Origin: Paenibacillus assamensis DSM 18201
Lineage (GTDB): Bacteria > Bacillota > Bacilli > Paenibacillales > Paenibacillaceae
Direction: 5' to 3'
Length of the DNA stretch: 64,000 nucleotides
NCBI RefSeq assembly: GCF_000422445.1
Contig: NZ_AULU01000006.1
Location: 124,001 to 188,000 of the forward strand
Shown: in pieces, positions 1 through 11,600 of the stretch
Numbering within the stretch: the first letter of the stretch is position 1
Layout of the letters: each line of letters begins with the position of its first letter
Notes under the pieces: generated by a model
Told to the model about the DNA's origin: nothing
Database searches by the model: none
Seen by the model: only the letters and a program-made list of their open reading frames with translations
Made by a program: the position numbers and the translations under genes

Positions 1-863
1 AAATCTTGATTATTGCAGCAACGAATCGCAAGGAAATGCTAGATTCAGCTTTGTTACGCCCAGGTCGGTTTGACCGACATATTCAAGTGGATCTGCCTGA
101 TAAAAGTGGCCGTACACATATTTTGCAGCTGCATGCAAAAAATAAACCGATGGCTGATGATGTCAATTTAGAACGTATTGCTGAAGAAACTTTCGGTTTC
201 TCTGGAGCACAATTGGAAAGCGTTCTGAATGAAGGTGCGATCTATGCTATGCGTGAAGCGGATGTGCAAATTCAGATGAGGCACCTTACACAAGCGATTG
301 ATAAAGTCATGATGGGTGAAAAAACAGATCGTGAAACAGCGCAGGATGAACGGTTCCGAGTAGCTGTACATGAACTTGGACATGCGATTGCAGCCGAGGC
401 AGTACGCCCAGGGAGTGTTTCTCAAATTTCACTAAGTCCGCGTGGTCAAGCGCTTGGTTATGTGCGACATCAACCACAGCAAGATCGTTATATTTATACA
501 AAACCTTTTTTGGAAGAGCAGATAATGATTGCTTTAGGTGGAGCTGTAGCAGAAGAAATGTTTTATGGAGATCGCTCTACCGGTTCTCAAGGGGACTTCG
601 ACCAAGCTTTGAATATTGTAGAAACGATGGTTAATGCAGGGCTCACGGAGCTGGGAATTGTGCGACTAAAGCATGTATCCAATGAAAAGCTAACAACGGA
701 AATAAATCGCATATTAGACGAGCTTCATCGTAAAGTTCGTCAACAGTTGGAACAGAATAGAGACGTGTTTGATCAAGCTATTTTGCCACTGCTACAAGAC
801 GAAAGACTTGATGGCAATGCATTTAGGTGTCTATTTTGTGACAGTAAGAAAATACCAGTGTGA
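1..863 (+). CDS. FtsH-like AAA+/M41 membrane protease, C-terminal part (5' end outside window)
   Basis: The reading frame is open from the first bases, so the gene begins upstream and only about 286 C-terminal residues are present. The visible part begins in the second region of homology of the AAA+ module (AATNRKEML, then LLRPGRFDRHI with the arginine finger), continues through the AAA lid, and enters an M41 metallopeptidase domain. The zinc motif is HELGH (the usual form is HEAGH), and the GDFDQA segment supplies the likely third, acidic ligand. FtsH-family proteins are membrane-anchored ATP-dependent proteases acting in quality control and sporulation. The N-terminal membrane segments and Walker motifs cannot be seen. 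The LSxxEFxxLF-like tail of housekeeping FtsH is poorly kept, so this may be a second, specialised paralogue. The stop codon lies in the loop of a terminator hairpin. Confidence 0.85.
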   Translation, partial: ILIIAATNRKEMLDSALLRPGRFDRHIQVDLPDKSGRTHILQLHAKNKPMADDVNLERIAEETFGFSGAQLESVLNEGAIYAMREADVQIQMRHLTQAIDKVMMGEKTDRETAQDERFRVAVHELGHAIAAEAVRPGSVSQISLSPRGQALGYVRHQPQQDRYIYTKPFLEEQIMIALGGAVAEEMFYGDRSTGSQGDFDQALNIVETMVNAGLTELGIVRLKHVSNEKLTTEINRILDELHRKVRQQLEQNRDVFDQAILPLLQDERLDGNAFRCLFCDSKKIPV

Positions 864-880
864 AAATCACTGGTTTTTTC
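854..880 (+). terminator. Rho-independent terminator overlapping the FtsH-like stop codon
   Basis: The arms ACCAGTG (854-860) and CACTGGT (868-874) are perfect complements separated by 7 nt and followed by a T run. The TGA stop codon (861-863) is inside the loop. Confidence 0.75.
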
Positions 881-1003
881 ACTTCATATTCATGAAAAAT
901 GATAAGATATGGTTAGTTACCTATGCAATTTGTGCTGATAACGATACCTGTCCTTCGGGTACAATATCGGGAGAGCATAGCAACATGAAAGGTGGAAGAG
1001 ACC

Positions 1004-1876
1004 ATGTTTTTCAAAAAGATAGGCGTCATTGGCGGCGGTACTATGGGCCAAGGCATTGCAGAAATGCTTGCTGTTAAAGGTCTAGATGTATTGCTTGTTG
1101 AGCAGACGCCAGAGAAGTTAGACCATGCTTACTCAATGATCGAACTGAGCTTGGACAAGCAGTTGGAGAAATGGGCAATTACCCAAGCAGAAAAAAAACT
1201 AATCTTGTCCCGCATTAATAAGGTTACTCACTTGGCAGAGCTAAGTGCTTGCGATATGGTTATCGAGACCATTTCTGAAGATCTTGAAGCAAAGAAAGCT
1301 GTATTTGCAGAGCTTGATCGCGTTTGCCCAAGTAATATTATTTTAGCGAGCAATACTTCTACATTATCCCTTACTGAGTTGGCAAGCACGACGAAATACC
1401 CGTCTCGTGTAATCGGTATGCACTTTATTTATCCGGTATCCAAAATTGACTTGGTTGAAATTATCCGTGGTTTGAAAACGTCTGAAGAAACATTCTCTGA
1501 GACAAAGCGTTTCGTGGAAGAAGTTGTTCAGAAGAAGGGCGTAATGGTTTATGAATCGCCTGGTTTCGTAACTACACGGCTTATTTGCGTGCTTATTAAT
1601 GAAGCACTTCACGTTCTTCAAGAAGGTGTTGCTACACCAGAAGACGTCGACAATGCGATGAAGATCGGTTATAATTTCCAGTATGGTCCGCTTGAAATGG
1701 CTGATCACTTTGGACTTGATTCGGTATTGGCAGCGATGGAAGGCATGTTCCGTGAATTCGGGGATATCAAGTATCGTCCGTCTGTGTTGTTGAAAAAAAT
1801 GGTGCGTGCAAATCAACTAGGCGTTAAGACTGGCGCTGGATTTTTCAAGTATGACAAGGATGGGGATAGACTATGA
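1004..1876 (+). CDS. 3-hydroxyacyl-CoA (3-hydroxybutyryl-CoA) dehydrogenase family protein
   Basis: This 290-residue protein has the full two-domain fold of short 3-hydroxyacyl-CoA dehydrogenases. An N-terminal Rossmann NAD site (GVIGGGTMGQGIAEM) is followed by a DMVIETISED segment, the ASNTSTLSLTEL and GMHFIYPV motifs with the catalytic histidine, and the C-terminal helical domain (ESPGFVTTRL). The family oxidises 3-hydroxyacyl-CoA to 3-ketoacyl-CoA with NAD, or runs in reverse in butyrate-type pathways. The ATG at 1004 is chosen over an upstream GTG at 992 because AAAGGTGG (989-995) is correctly spaced for it. The stop overlaps the ackA start (ATGA), so the two are translationally coupled. 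The substrate cannot be decided from sequence. Confidence 0.9.
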   Translation: MFFKKIGVIGGGTMGQGIAEMLAVKGLDVLLVEQTPEKLDHAYSMIELSLDKQLEKWAITQAEKKLILSRINKVTHLAELSACDMVIETISEDLEAKKAVFAELDRVCPSNIILASNTSTLSLTELASTTKYPSRVIGMHFIYPVSKIDLVEIIRGLKTSEETFSETKRFVEEVVQKKGVMVYESPGFVTTRLICVLINEALHVLQEGVATPEDVDNAMKIGYNFQYGPLEMADHFGLDSVLAAMEGMFREFGDIKYRPSVLLKKMVRANQLGVKTGAGFFKYDKDGDRL

Positions 1877-3078
1877 AAATTCTCGTAATAAACGCAGGAA
1901 GCTCGTCGTTGAAATACCAAGTATACGATATGTCAAGTGAAACAGCTCTAGCGAGTGGTCGCGTTGAGCGTATTGGCATGGATTCATCTATTCTCGTTCA
2001 TGAGCCTCATCACACAGACGAGACGTCTGAAGTAAGCGAAATCCTTGACCACACGACTGCAATTCGCAAAGTGTTGGACAAGTTGACAGACGCTGAAGTT
2101 GGTGTAGTGAAGTCCATCGATGAGATCGAAGCTGTTGGACATCGTGTCGTTCACGGTGGTGAAACATTTAAAGGTTCTGTACTTGTAACTTCTGAAGTGA
2201 AAGCAGAAATTCGTCGTCTATTCGACTTGGCACCGCTTCATAACCCAGCGTGTATGATGGGTATCAAAGCAGCAGAGACGAATATGCCGAATGTTCCACA
2301 AGTTTGTGTATTTGATACGGCATTCCACCAATCAATGCCAGCAAGATCTTATATGTATGCAATTCCGCAAGTACTTTACAAAAAGCATAAAATTCGCCGC
2401 TACGGTTTCCATGGTACGTCTCATGACTACGTAAGCAAGCAAGCTGCGGCAGTTGTGAATCGTCCGCTTGAAGACTTGAAGATTATTACTTGTCACATCG
2501 GTAACGGCGGCAGCTTGACTGCAGTTGAGGGCGGCAAGTCTGTAGATACAACAATGGGTATGACACCGCTTGAAGGTCTAATGATGGGTACTCGCTCTGG
2601 TGACTTGGACCCTGCAATTGTGCCATATACAATGAGCAAAGAAGACCTTACTGTAAATGAAGTAAACTCTATGTTGAATAAGCACAGTGGTTTGCAAGCG
2701 ATCTCCGGTACATCTAGTGATATGCGTGAGATCGAAGAAGGTATGCAAAATGGTGAGCCAAATGCAACATTGGCATTTGAAATGTACGAATATCGTATCC
2801 GCAAATATATCGGTGCTTATGCAGCGGCTATGGACGGCGTAGATGTAATCGTATTTACAGCGGGTGTAGGTGAGAACTCGGCTACAGTTCGCCAGCGTGT
2901 ATGTGAGAAACTAACATTCTTGGGCGTTGAAATTGACCAAGAGTTAAATAAAATCCGCTCTAAAGAGCCTCGTTATATTTCAACACCGAACTCTAAAATT
3001 GCGGTACTCGTCATTCCTACGAATGAAGAGCTCATGATTGCACGTGATACGTATCGTCTTGCTGGCAACGTGAAATAA
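1873..3078 (+). CDS. ackA: Acetate kinase
   Basis: The 401-residue length matches bacterial acetate kinases. The ASKHA-fold signatures are present: [11 protein letters not shown] at the N-terminus, HRVVHGGE, the [10 protein letters not shown] segment with the catalytic aspartate, [20 protein letters not shown], and FTAGVGENS near the C-terminus. It interconverts acetyl phosphate plus ADP with acetate plus ATP in overflow metabolism. The start overlaps the preceding dehydrogenase stop by four bases. A butyrate kinase is less likely, since these motifs match the acetate kinase branch closely. No phosphotransacetylase gene is next to it. Confidence 0.95.
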   Translation: MKILVINAGSSSLKYQVYDMSSETALASGRVERIGMDSSILVHEPHHTDETSEVSEILDHTTAIRKVLDKLTDAEVGVVKSIDEIEAVGHRVVHGGETFKGSVLVTSEVKAEIRRLFDLAPLHNPACMMGIKAAETNMPNVPQVCVFDTAFHQSMPARSYMYAIPQVLYKKHKIRRYGFHGTSHDYVSKQAAAVVNRPLEDLKIITCHIGNGGSLTAVEGGKSVDTTMGMTPLEGLMMGTRSGDLDPAIVPYTMSKEDLTVNEVNSMLNKHSGLQAISGTSSDMREIEEGMQNGEPNATLAFEMYEYRIRKYIGAYAAAMDGVDVIVFTAGVGENSATVRQRVCEKLTFLGVEIDQELNKIRSKEPRYISTPNSKIAVLVIPTNEELMIARDTYRLAGNVK

Positions 3079-3119
3079 ATTGCTCAACGCATAAGCACAT
3101 AAGGGAGAGAACGAAGACA

Positions 3120-4415
3120 ATGGCAACAACATGTGTCATTCGTGAAGTTAGCCGTCATGTGGGCGAAGAAGTCCGCATCGGATGCTGGCTACACAACAAG
3201 CGCTCCAGTGGCAAAATTCAATTTTTGCAGCTGCGTGACGGATCTGGTTATATTCAAGGTGTAGCAGTACGCAGTGAATTGCCGGAGGAAGTATGGGAAG
3301 CTGCTAAGAGCTTAACACAAGAAAGTTCTTTGTATGTAACAGGTTTGATTCGTGCAGAAGAGCGCTCCAAGTCTGGATACGAGATGACTGTAACGGGCAT
3401 CGAAATTATTCAGATTACGGAAGATTATCCAATTACACCGAAGGAGCACGGTGTTGACTTCTTGATGGATCACCGTCACCTTTGGATTCGTGCGCCGAAG
3501 CAGCGTGCTATTTTGACTGTACGTGCTGAGATTATTCGAGCAGTTCAGCAATTTTTCGATGATCGCGGTTTCGCACTAGTTGATCCGCCGATCTTGACAC
3601 CTTCTTCTTGCGAAGGAACGACGAACTTGTTCCATACGAAATACTTTGAAGAGGATGCTTTCCTAACTCAAAGTGGTCAGCTCTATATGGAAGCAGCGGC
3701 AATGGCTCTAGGTAAAGTGTATTCCTTCGGTCCAACGTTCCGTGCAGAAAAGTCGAAAACTCGTCGCCACTTGATCGAGTTCTGGATGATTGAACCTGAA
3801 ATGGCGTTCGTTGATCATGAAGAAAACCTTCGCGTTCAAGAACAGTTCGTTTCTCATGTCGTTCAAACGGTATTGAAGAACTGTCGTGCGGAATTGGAGA
3901 CGTTGGGACGTGACGTTTCCAAGCTTGAAAAAGTTGTAGCTCCATTCCCGCGTATCACCTATGATGATGCGATTGCATTTTTGCAAGAGCAAGGCTTCGA
4001 CATTCCATGGGGTGAAGATTTCGGTGCTCCTCATGAAACAGCTATTGCTGAAAAATATGAGACACCGGTATTTATTACGCATTATCCAACGACAATTAAG
4101 GCATTCTATATGAAGCCAGATCCGAATCGTCCTGATGTTGTGCTCTGTGCAGACATGATCGCACCAGAAGGATACGGAGAGATTATCGGTGGATCTCAGC
4201 GGATCGACGATCCTGCTCTTATGGAAGAGCGTTTCCGTGAGCATGAGTTGTCTACAGAAGCTTACCAATGGTACATGGATCTACGTAAATATGGAACGGT
4301 TCCTCACTCCGGATTCGGACTTGGATTGGAGCGTACTGTCGCTTGGATCTGTGGTCTTGATCATGTTCGTGAGACGATTGCTTTCCCACGTACATTATAT
4401 CGCTTGTATCCATAA
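3120..4415 (+). CDS. asnS: Asparaginyl-tRNA synthetase (class II)
   Basis: The protein has 431 residues: an N-terminal OB-fold anticodon-binding domain (about 1-105) and a class II catalytic core. Motif 2 appears as [15 protein letters not shown] and motif 3 as [12 protein letters not shown]. The short Bacillus-type AsnRS length and the [10 protein letters not shown] segment favour AsnRS over AspRS, which would be about 590 residues with a GAD domain. It charges tRNA-Asn in the cytoplasm. GGGAGAG lies upstream of the ATG. No T-box leader is visible in the 41-nt gap after ackA. In Bacillus the order asnS-dnaD is also seen, which supports the call. Confidence 0.95.
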   Translation: MATTCVIREVSRHVGEEVRIGCWLHNKRSSGKIQFLQLRDGSGYIQGVAVRSELPEEVWEAAKSLTQESSLYVTGLIRAEERSKSGYEMTVTGIEIIQITEDYPITPKEHGVDFLMDHRHLWIRAPKQRAILTVRAEIIRAVQQFFDDRGFALVDPPILTPSSCEGTTNLFHTKYFEEDAFLTQSGQLYMEAAAMALGKVYSFGPTFRAEKSKTRRHLIEFWMIEPEMAFVDHEENLRVQEQFVSHVVQTVLKNCRAELETLGRDVSKLEKVVAPFPRITYDDAIAFLQEQGFDIPWGEDFGAPHETAIAEKYETPVFITHYPTTIKAFYMKPDPNRPDVVLCADMIAPEGYGEIIGGSQRIDDPALMEERFREHELSTEAYQWYMDLRKYGTVPHSGFGLGLERTVAWICGLDHVRETIAFPRTLYRLYP

Positions 4416-4435
4416 CATCTTAATAAGATGGTTCC

Positions 4436-4479
4436 ATACATCCCGTACTACTTTTGTGGTACGGGATGTATTGTCTTTT
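4436..4479 (+). terminator. Rho-independent terminator after asnS
   Basis: A perfect 13-bp stem (arms 4436-4448 and 4459-4471, core CATCCCGTAC/GTACGGGATG) with a 10-nt loop is followed by TGTCTTTT. Confidence 0.9.
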
Positions 4480-4588
4480 CCATGACAAAAGTGAGCAAAT
4501 TATGAGACAATAGGACAAAGGTGGAAGTCTTTACAGATAGCCGCCTTGAAGTTAGATGGTTGTGGATGAAGGAACAGGAGGGAAACGT

Positions 4589-5275
4589 ATGAGTGCAGAT
4601 GCATGGCGAGCTTATGCGAAGGGCATTGCCCGACAGATGCAAAGTGGACAACTCTCACTTCCTGCCGCTTTGTTTACGCATTATAAACGTCTCCAATTAA
4701 CAGACATAGAAGTAATGCTGCTTATTCACTTAATGGATTTCAAACAAAATGAGTGCAAAGAGTTTCCTACTATTGATGAAATACAAGAACGAATGAGCTC
4801 CACGGAAACGGTAGTTATTTCAGCGCTGCAGCGTTTAATGAAGGAAGGCTTTCTATCGATTGATGAGCATATTGACCCGATCACCCGAGTGCAGGGGGAA
4901 TGCTACAATCTTGAAGGGATATGGGAGAAGCTTGCCGTTGTTCTGGCAGAGGATATTCGAGAAGAACGCCAACGCCAAAGACAGCAGCATGGAAACCGCT
5001 CAGAGGAAAATACTCCTAATTTGTTTGATATTTTTGAGAAAGAATTCGGCAGACCATTATCACCAATGGAATGCGAGACGATTGCAGGATGGATCGATGA
5101 TGATCATTATTCGGAACCGATTATTCTTATGGCTTTAAAAGAGGCTGTATTTGCTGGGAAAGTACATTTCCGTTATATTGATCGCATTTTATTAGAATGG
5201 AGTCGAAACAAAATACGAACGGTGGAAGATGCTCGCAACTTTACTCAGAAGTTTCGTGGCAATGGCCGCTCATAA
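4589..5275 (+). CDS. dnaD: DnaD replication initiation/primosome protein
   Basis: This 228-residue protein has the two-part layout of DnaD. The N-terminal winged-helix domain (about 15-100, LPAALFTHYKRLQLTDIEVM) mediates oligomerisation. The C-terminal DDBH2 domain (about 135-215, LFDIFEKEFGRPLSPMECE) carries the DNA-binding YIDRILLEW signature. DnaD acts with DnaB and DnaI in loading the replicative helicase. The ATG at 4589 is preferred to one at 4556 because GGAGGG (4577-4582) is six bases upstream of it. In Bacillus, dnaD is followed directly by nth, but here nth lies about 35 kb downstream. Confidence 0.93.
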   Translation: MSADAWRAYAKGIARQMQSGQLSLPAALFTHYKRLQLTDIEVMLLIHLMDFKQNECKEFPTIDEIQERMSSTETVVISALQRLMKEGFLSIDEHIDPITRVQGECYNLEGIWEKLAVVLAEDIREERQRQRQQHGNRSEENTPNLFDIFEKEFGRPLSPMECETIAGWIDDDHYSEPIILMALKEAVFAGKVHFRYIDRILLEWSRNKIRTVEDARNFTQKFRGNGRS

Positions 5276-5277
5276 TG

Positions 5278-5308
5278 AAGCCCGCTGCTATTTATAGGCA
5301 GCGGGCTT
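5278..5308. terminator. Bidirectional terminator between dnaD and the convergent small gene
   Basis: The arms AAGCCCGCTGC (5278-5288) and GCAGCGGGCTT (5298-5308) are perfect complements with a 9-nt loop, placed between two convergent genes. T-rich sequence follows on the plus strand, and TTCATT on the minus strand. Confidence 0.75.
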
Positions 5309-5311
5309 AAA

Positions 5312-5509
5312 TTATTTGTTGGATGTATCAGGCGATACATTCGCTTCAGTTGGAGCTGCAACATTTTGCAACGTAACAGAGGCGAACCCAGATAAATTAA
5401 GTTGTACAACATGGCGTATAAGATGCTGGTGCAGATCGTCTAGCAGCTTCTTTTCTTCTGGGCTGCTTACTTGCGCGTATATTTGCAAAGAAACGACATC
5501 TTGAGACAT
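5312..5509 (-). CDS. Small 65-residue protein of unknown function
   Basis: I do not recognise this family. It is accepted as a gene because AAGGAGGG precedes the ATG at good spacing and a strong terminator follows the stop. The sequence looks soluble: SPEEKKLLDDLHQHLIRHVVQL reads as a helical hairpin with charged faces, and the tail is rich in A, P, T and S. There is no signal peptide, no membrane segment and no cysteine. It is transcribed divergently from the giant repeat protein, and its upstream region holds a perfect CATACAAT, the sigma-E -10 octamer. A sporulation role is therefore possible but is inference only. Confidence 0.65.
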   Translation of the reverse strand: MSQDVVSLQIYAQVSSPEEKKLLDDLHQHLIRHVVQLNLSGFASVTLQNVAAPTEANVSPDTSNK

Positions 5510-5536
5510 GTTAACCCTCCTTAGTACGTTACTAAT

Positions 5537-5544
5537 ATTGTATG
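5537..5544 (-). promoter_or_regulatory. Candidate sigma-E/K type -10 element for the small gene
   Basis: Read on the minus strand this is CATACAAT, identical to the mother-cell sigma-E -10 consensus and also compatible with the sigma-K CATAnnnTA pattern. It lies 28 bases upstream of the start codon. No convincing -35 was found at the expected distance, so the call is weak. Confidence 0.35.
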
Positions 5545-5632
5545 AAAAGGATTGGAAGGGGCAATGGACAATCTTACCGTGTTGTTTACACCAATTTATA
5601 TGATAAAGCCGTTCATTGTTTGAAAGAGAAGG

Positions 5633-5662
5633 TTATATTCGATTCTTGTCTTTTCATAGAAT
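5633..5662 (+). promoter_or_regulatory. Candidate sigma-E type promoter of the giant repeat gene
   Basis: TTATATTC (5633-5640) and CATAGAAT (5655-5662) are separated by 14 bases. The known mother-cell sigma-E pattern is roughly KMATATT, 13-15 bases, CATACAAT, so the -35 and -10 each differ at one position. Predicted transcription would begin about 20-25 bases before the ATG at 5693. This is read by eye against a remembered consensus. Confidence 0.5.
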
Positions 5663-5692
5663 AGGAACGAATAACGACAGGGCGGTGAAGGG

Positions 5693-8600
5693 ATGGCTTT
5701 TGTTGTCAGGTATAGTGATAATCAGAGAGGCGCCATCACATTTACAGGAAACACGCTCGGCCTTAGTCGATCAGATACAGTGGGCGTACCGGGAACGCTA
5801 GATAGCATAGGTGCCTTCACAACCGTCGACACGTCTTTGAGATTTGGCACGTATCCTTTCGGGACTACTTCGAACTATACATCAAATAGTGCTGCTGCTG
5901 TATTAGTCATTCCCTCAGGAAGTACTGTGTTGTATGCAGAATTGATTTGGGGCGGCACCTATGTTAACGGGAATGTCAACCTAACGGCTAATATTAATAA
6001 TCCCGTTACTTTACGAACACCAGCAGGCACATCGTTTAGCATACAACCAGATAGCGCGACTGCGCAAAGCGTAACGATGGCCACTGGTATTCTCGGTTAT
6101 GTCCGTTCAGCGAATGTAACATCTATCATTACCAGTGCAGGTACTGGCACATACACGGTTGGAAATGTAGTCGGTACCATCGTCGTTCCAGATGATACGT
6201 CCAATCATGCGGGCTGGACATTGGCTGTCGTTTATTTGAATCCGACCCTTCCATTTCGTAATATGTCTCTTCGTGTAGGTTCTTTGTACATCAGTGCTGG
6301 AGGTTCTGCAGTTTCTACCTCAATAACGGGTTTCGCTACACCAACGTCGGGCACGGTTTCAGGAAGAGCGCTGTTTAGTGCTCAAGAGGGAGATGCCAAT
6401 AGAACTGGAGATCAGGCCAAGTTTGGACCTAATACGGGTAATTTAACGACCTTAAGCGGACCAAACAATTTTGCAAACAACTTTTTTGCTTCCCAAATTA
6501 ATAAAGATGATGGCACCTTGGATACGAGTGGAACTTTTGGTACGAGAAATGCGGTAAATGGCGCACCTGGAACCAATATTTCAGGAGGTAGACAAGGTTG
6601 GGATATTACAAATGTCGACGTTTCCTCTACGTTAAGCAACAATCAGACAAGTGCGGTATTGCAACTAACCTCATCAGGTGATGCGTATCTAGTAAACGCT
6701 AATGCTCTTCAAATTAATATTAATTCACCACAAGTCAATTTAACGAAATCGACTCCATCTACCTTTGCGGTAGTGGGAGACAACATTACGTACACGGTCG
6801 TTATTACGAATACAGGGTCATTAAATGCGACCAACGCAGTATTCACAGATATAATTCCAGCAGGTACAACACTTGTCGCCAATAGTGTCAGATTGAATGG
6901 CAATGTACTGAGCAATCCGAATGTAAGCACGGGTATATCAATTGGAACTTTGGCTCCAGGAAGTACGAATACCATACAGTTAACAATCAGAGTTGCTTCA
7001 GTGCCTACAGGGTTTCAGGAGAACAATCAAGCGGCTGTTAGCTATTCTTTCCAAAGTATTTCTGGCGGGTCTACCGTCTCAGGTTCATCCGTATCAAATG
7101 TAAGCAGTGTTCCTGTATTAGCGCCGGTTATTAATTTGGTGAAGACAGGGAGCTCTATCGCTGCAACGGTAGGAGATACGATCACCTACAACATTGCAGT
7201 TCAAAACACAGGTAGCATTAGTGCCAATGTAACGGTGACCGATCCGATCCCTAGCGGTTCTGTGTTTGTGCCGAACAGTGTAAGGGTTGGAGGTGTGCCG
7301 GTTCCAGGAGGGAATCCAGTGTCAGGTATCAATTCGGGGAACGTACCCCCTAACGGTACGGTTAACGTGAGCTTCGATGTAAACGTAACTCAAGTTCCGA
7401 CGCCCCAGCAGTTGACCAACCAAGCATCCGCTGCATTTACGTTCCAACCGCCAGACGGCAGAACAATAAATGGCTCATCCCAATCCAATACATTGTCTAT
7501 TCCCGTATCCTCACCAAACGTAAATGTTGTGAAAAGTACAAATGTAACGGAAGCGGTAGTAGGGGATGTTGTTACGTTTGTGGTAAATGTAACGGACAGC
7601 GGTATATCTGCTGTGACCAATGCCGTTCTCATTGATCCAGTCCCTGCTTCTGGATCGTTCGTAGCAGGCAGTGTAACGATTGCTGGAGTTCCTCAGCCGT
7701 TAGCGAATCCGAATACAGGAATTGCGATTGGTACAATAGCAGCAGGTCAAACGATACCTGTTACTTTTCAGTTCAAGGTCGATGCTTTGCCGCCAACGCC
7801 AAGCAATTGGAATAATCAAGCGACATTGAGCTTTACATCAGGGACGTTTTCAGGTACTTCAACGTCCAATCTATTAGTATTGCCCATTTATAATTCAACT
7901 GTAGCAGCGGCAAAATCCGTCAATCAAACCGTTGCGCAAGTTGGAAATACGTTGACCTATTCGGTACAGCTATCCAATACAGGCAATATCGCCTCAACCG
8001 TGGTCCTGACGGACAATATTCCTTCTGGTACGGTGTTTGTTCCTAACAGCGTGACCGTAAATGGCGTCACTCAGACAGGTGCTAGTCCTACGGTAGGAAT
8101 TCCAGTTGGGTCGATTGCTGCTGGAGCATCGTCGACGGTTACCTTTCAAGTCAATGTCGTTTCTGTACCTCCATCACAACAGTTAAATAACCAAGTATCG
8201 ATTAGCTACACGTTCCAGACGCCGAGCGGTCGAACGACAACGCGAACAGGCAATTCAAATACCGTTTCTATACCCGTCTCTGCACCGAACGTATCTATTG
8301 TCAAACAAACAAGTCGTACGGTTGCTGCAATTGGCGATACTATTCGATACACGGTGAATGTAAGAAATCAAGGCGTGGACAATGTAACGAATGCCGTTTT
8401 GACGGATACTTTTGCCAGCGGCTCGACATTTGTACCGAATAGTGTCACGGTGAACGGGGTGTCACGTCCAGGGACGGATCCATCATCAGGGCTAGCAATT
8501 GGAACGATTGCTCCCGGTCAGACAGTACCCGTTACGTTTGAAGTTAGTGTAGATTCGATACCACAGCCGAGCGGTACTTTGTTAAATCAAAGCACGGTAC

Positions 8601-11600
8601 TGTTTACTGCCGGCACATTTACAGGCACATCAACTTCTAATACGGTCAGTATTGCTGTATTCCAGCCTATTATAAGTGCTGCGAAGCAAGGGAGTGAGTC
8701 CCGAGCTACGGTTGGGGATACGATTACGTATACAGTCACGATTCAAAATACGGGGAACTATGCGGCGACAGCCACCGTGACAGATACGATTCCAGCCGGG
8801 ACGGCATTTATTCCGAATAGTGTCGCTGTAAATGGTGTTCCTAAGCCTGGAAGTACGCCAGGGACAGGTATTTTAGTAGGTATTATCGAACCAGGGGGCG
8901 TAGCCACTGTTACGTTTCAAGTGAATGTAGCCTCACTGCCGACGCCGCAAATTCTATCTAATCAAGCAACCGTTTCATACAGCTATTTGCTTCCAGATGG
9001 ACGGACTTTGATTGGGTCAATTCAATCGAATACGTCAACCATTCCAGTATCGTCGCCAAGCGTTGGTGTAGCGCTCACTGCTAATTTGCCAGATGTGACC
9101 GTAGGCGACATCATTACGTATATGATCAACACAACCAATTCAGGAATTGCCAACATTGATGCGGTAATTGCCTCCGATCAATTGGCGGTAGGAGCATCTT
9201 TTATAGCTGGTAGTGTCGTAATCAATGGTGTTCCAGCTCCTGCCGAGGATCCGCGAACGGGTATTCCGATCGGTGTCATTGCGCCAGGGCAGTCTATTCC
9301 AGTGACGTTTCAAGTAAGAGTAGATACGCTGCCACCAACTGCTGTGTTGACGACTCAAGCCATCGTATCTTACACATCTGGAACATTTTCTGGAACGTCG
9401 GCTTCGAATGCGCTCACGATTCCGGTATATGAACCGACTATTACCGCTGCAAAAAGTGCCGACCATACTAGAGCGACAGTAGGGGATACGATCACGTATT
9501 CCTTTGCAGTAGCGAATACAGGCAACTATGCGGCTAGTGCTATTTTAACGGATACGATTCCGGTAGGAACAACCTTTGTTCCTAATACGGTCATCATTTC
9601 GGGGGTAGCCCAACCAGATGCCAATCCTGCTACTGGAATTGCTCTGGGTACAATTACTGCCGGGGAAACGATTACGGTTACGTTCCAAGTAAATGTGACT
9701 TCACTGCCATCCCCTCAAACATTAAATAACCAAGCAACCATTGGTTATAGTTATCAGCTGCCGTCAGGCCGAGCGGTAGATAAGAGCATTGTATCCAATC
9801 CGTTGTCGATTCCAGTCTCTGCTCCGAATATATCGATAGTAAAAAGTGTGGATGCAGTAGAAGCGACCTTAAACGATATTTTAACGTACTCGCTAGCCAT
9901 TACAAATGATGGTTTTGAAAATGTGACGAATGCTATTGTGAGTGACACGATTGCTACTGGCTCTGCCTTTGTACTTGGAAGTGTTATTGTAGGTGGTGCC
10001 AGTCGCCCAGTTGCTAATCCCGAAAATGGTATTAATGTGGGTACAATTGTACCTGGGCAGACGTTAAATGTGACATTCCAGGTTCAGGTTACTTCGTTGC
10101 CAGCGCCTCCGTTCTTAACGAATACAGCATCTGTCAGCTTTACTTCGGGTACATTTACAGGTAGTTCTACCTCCAATACGAGTTCAGTGCCTATTTATGA
10201 TGCCATTATTCAGACAACCAAATCGGCCAATCTTTCAAATGCTACCGTTGGAGATACCATTACTTATACCATTGCAATAAGTAACAGCGGGGATGTTTCT
10301 GCTAACGTTGTGGTGACCGATCCGATACCAGATGGAACCATTTTTGTACCAAATACCGTAACCATTAATAGTGTACCGATAGCAGGAGCCAATATTGCTA
10401 ATGGTGTTAATCTTGGATCGGTGGCGCCGAATACGACGTCCGTGTTGACGTTTCAATTGAATATTGTGTCACTGCCAGCAACACAAACCATTAGCAATAG
10501 TGCCGTTATCGACTATTCGTTTACATTACCTTCGGGCCGTATCGTTTCTCGTTCATTAACATCGAATACCGTAACGATACCTGTATCAAATCCCGATGTT
10601 AATGTGACAAAAGCATCGAATGTAACGGCGGTTGTCGTAGGCGATGAAGTCGTTTATAGCTTTGTCGTACGAAATAATGGGATTGAAAATGTGACCAATG
10701 CTATACTGGTTGATCCGATTGCACCTGGATCTTCATTTGTAACAGATAGCGTACTTGTGGATGGGTTTCCAAGATTAGGGGAGAATCCAACTACGGGGAT
10801 AACGTTAGGAACGATTGTGCCGAATCAGACGGTCACGATTAGCTTTAGTGCTAACGTTACTGAACTCCCGCCGTCACAAGTGCTGGTCGATCAAGCGACG
10901 GTAAGCTATACATCTGGTACCTTTACAGGATCTTCTTGGTCTAACTCAATATCCATTACAGTATATCAGCCGATACTTGCAGCAGCTAAACAGGCAAACG
11001 AGACTGTTGCCACCGTTGGAGATATTATTACGTACTCAATCGTTGTTACAAATACGGGCAATATTAATGTCATCGGGACGTTGATCGATAATGTACCTCC
11101 TGGCGCCGTATTGTTGGCGAACAGCGTTATTGTCAATGGCGAGCCACGTCCAGGGCTTAATCCAGCAACCGGGATTCCGCTGGGTACGATTGAAGCAGGC
11201 GGTTCGGCAAATGTGTCTTTCAAAATAAATGTAACGTCACTACCTTCACCACAAGAGTTGGTCAATCAGGCGACAGTAGGATACTCTTATATCGCTCCAG
11301 ATGGTCGTACCCTTACAGGGCTAGTGACATCCAATCCGGTTACTATACCTGTTTCATCACCTAATCTGACCTTAAGCAAAGCATCCAACTATACATCCGT
11401 AGGTGTCGGGGACACCATTATTTATTCGATTAGTTTGAGTAACAGCGGTGTAGCACCTGTAACAGATGTGACCTTGACAGACTCTATACCAGATGGAACT
11501 TCATTCGTACCAAACAGCGTAACGATAAATGGAATACCGATACCGACGGCAGATCCGCAAACGGGTATTACCATTGGTGCGATTGCAACAAGCACAACTG

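Noticed and set aside
3312-4268. Open frames antisense to asnS
   Set aside because: Shadow frames of a conserved synthetase gene without binding sites.
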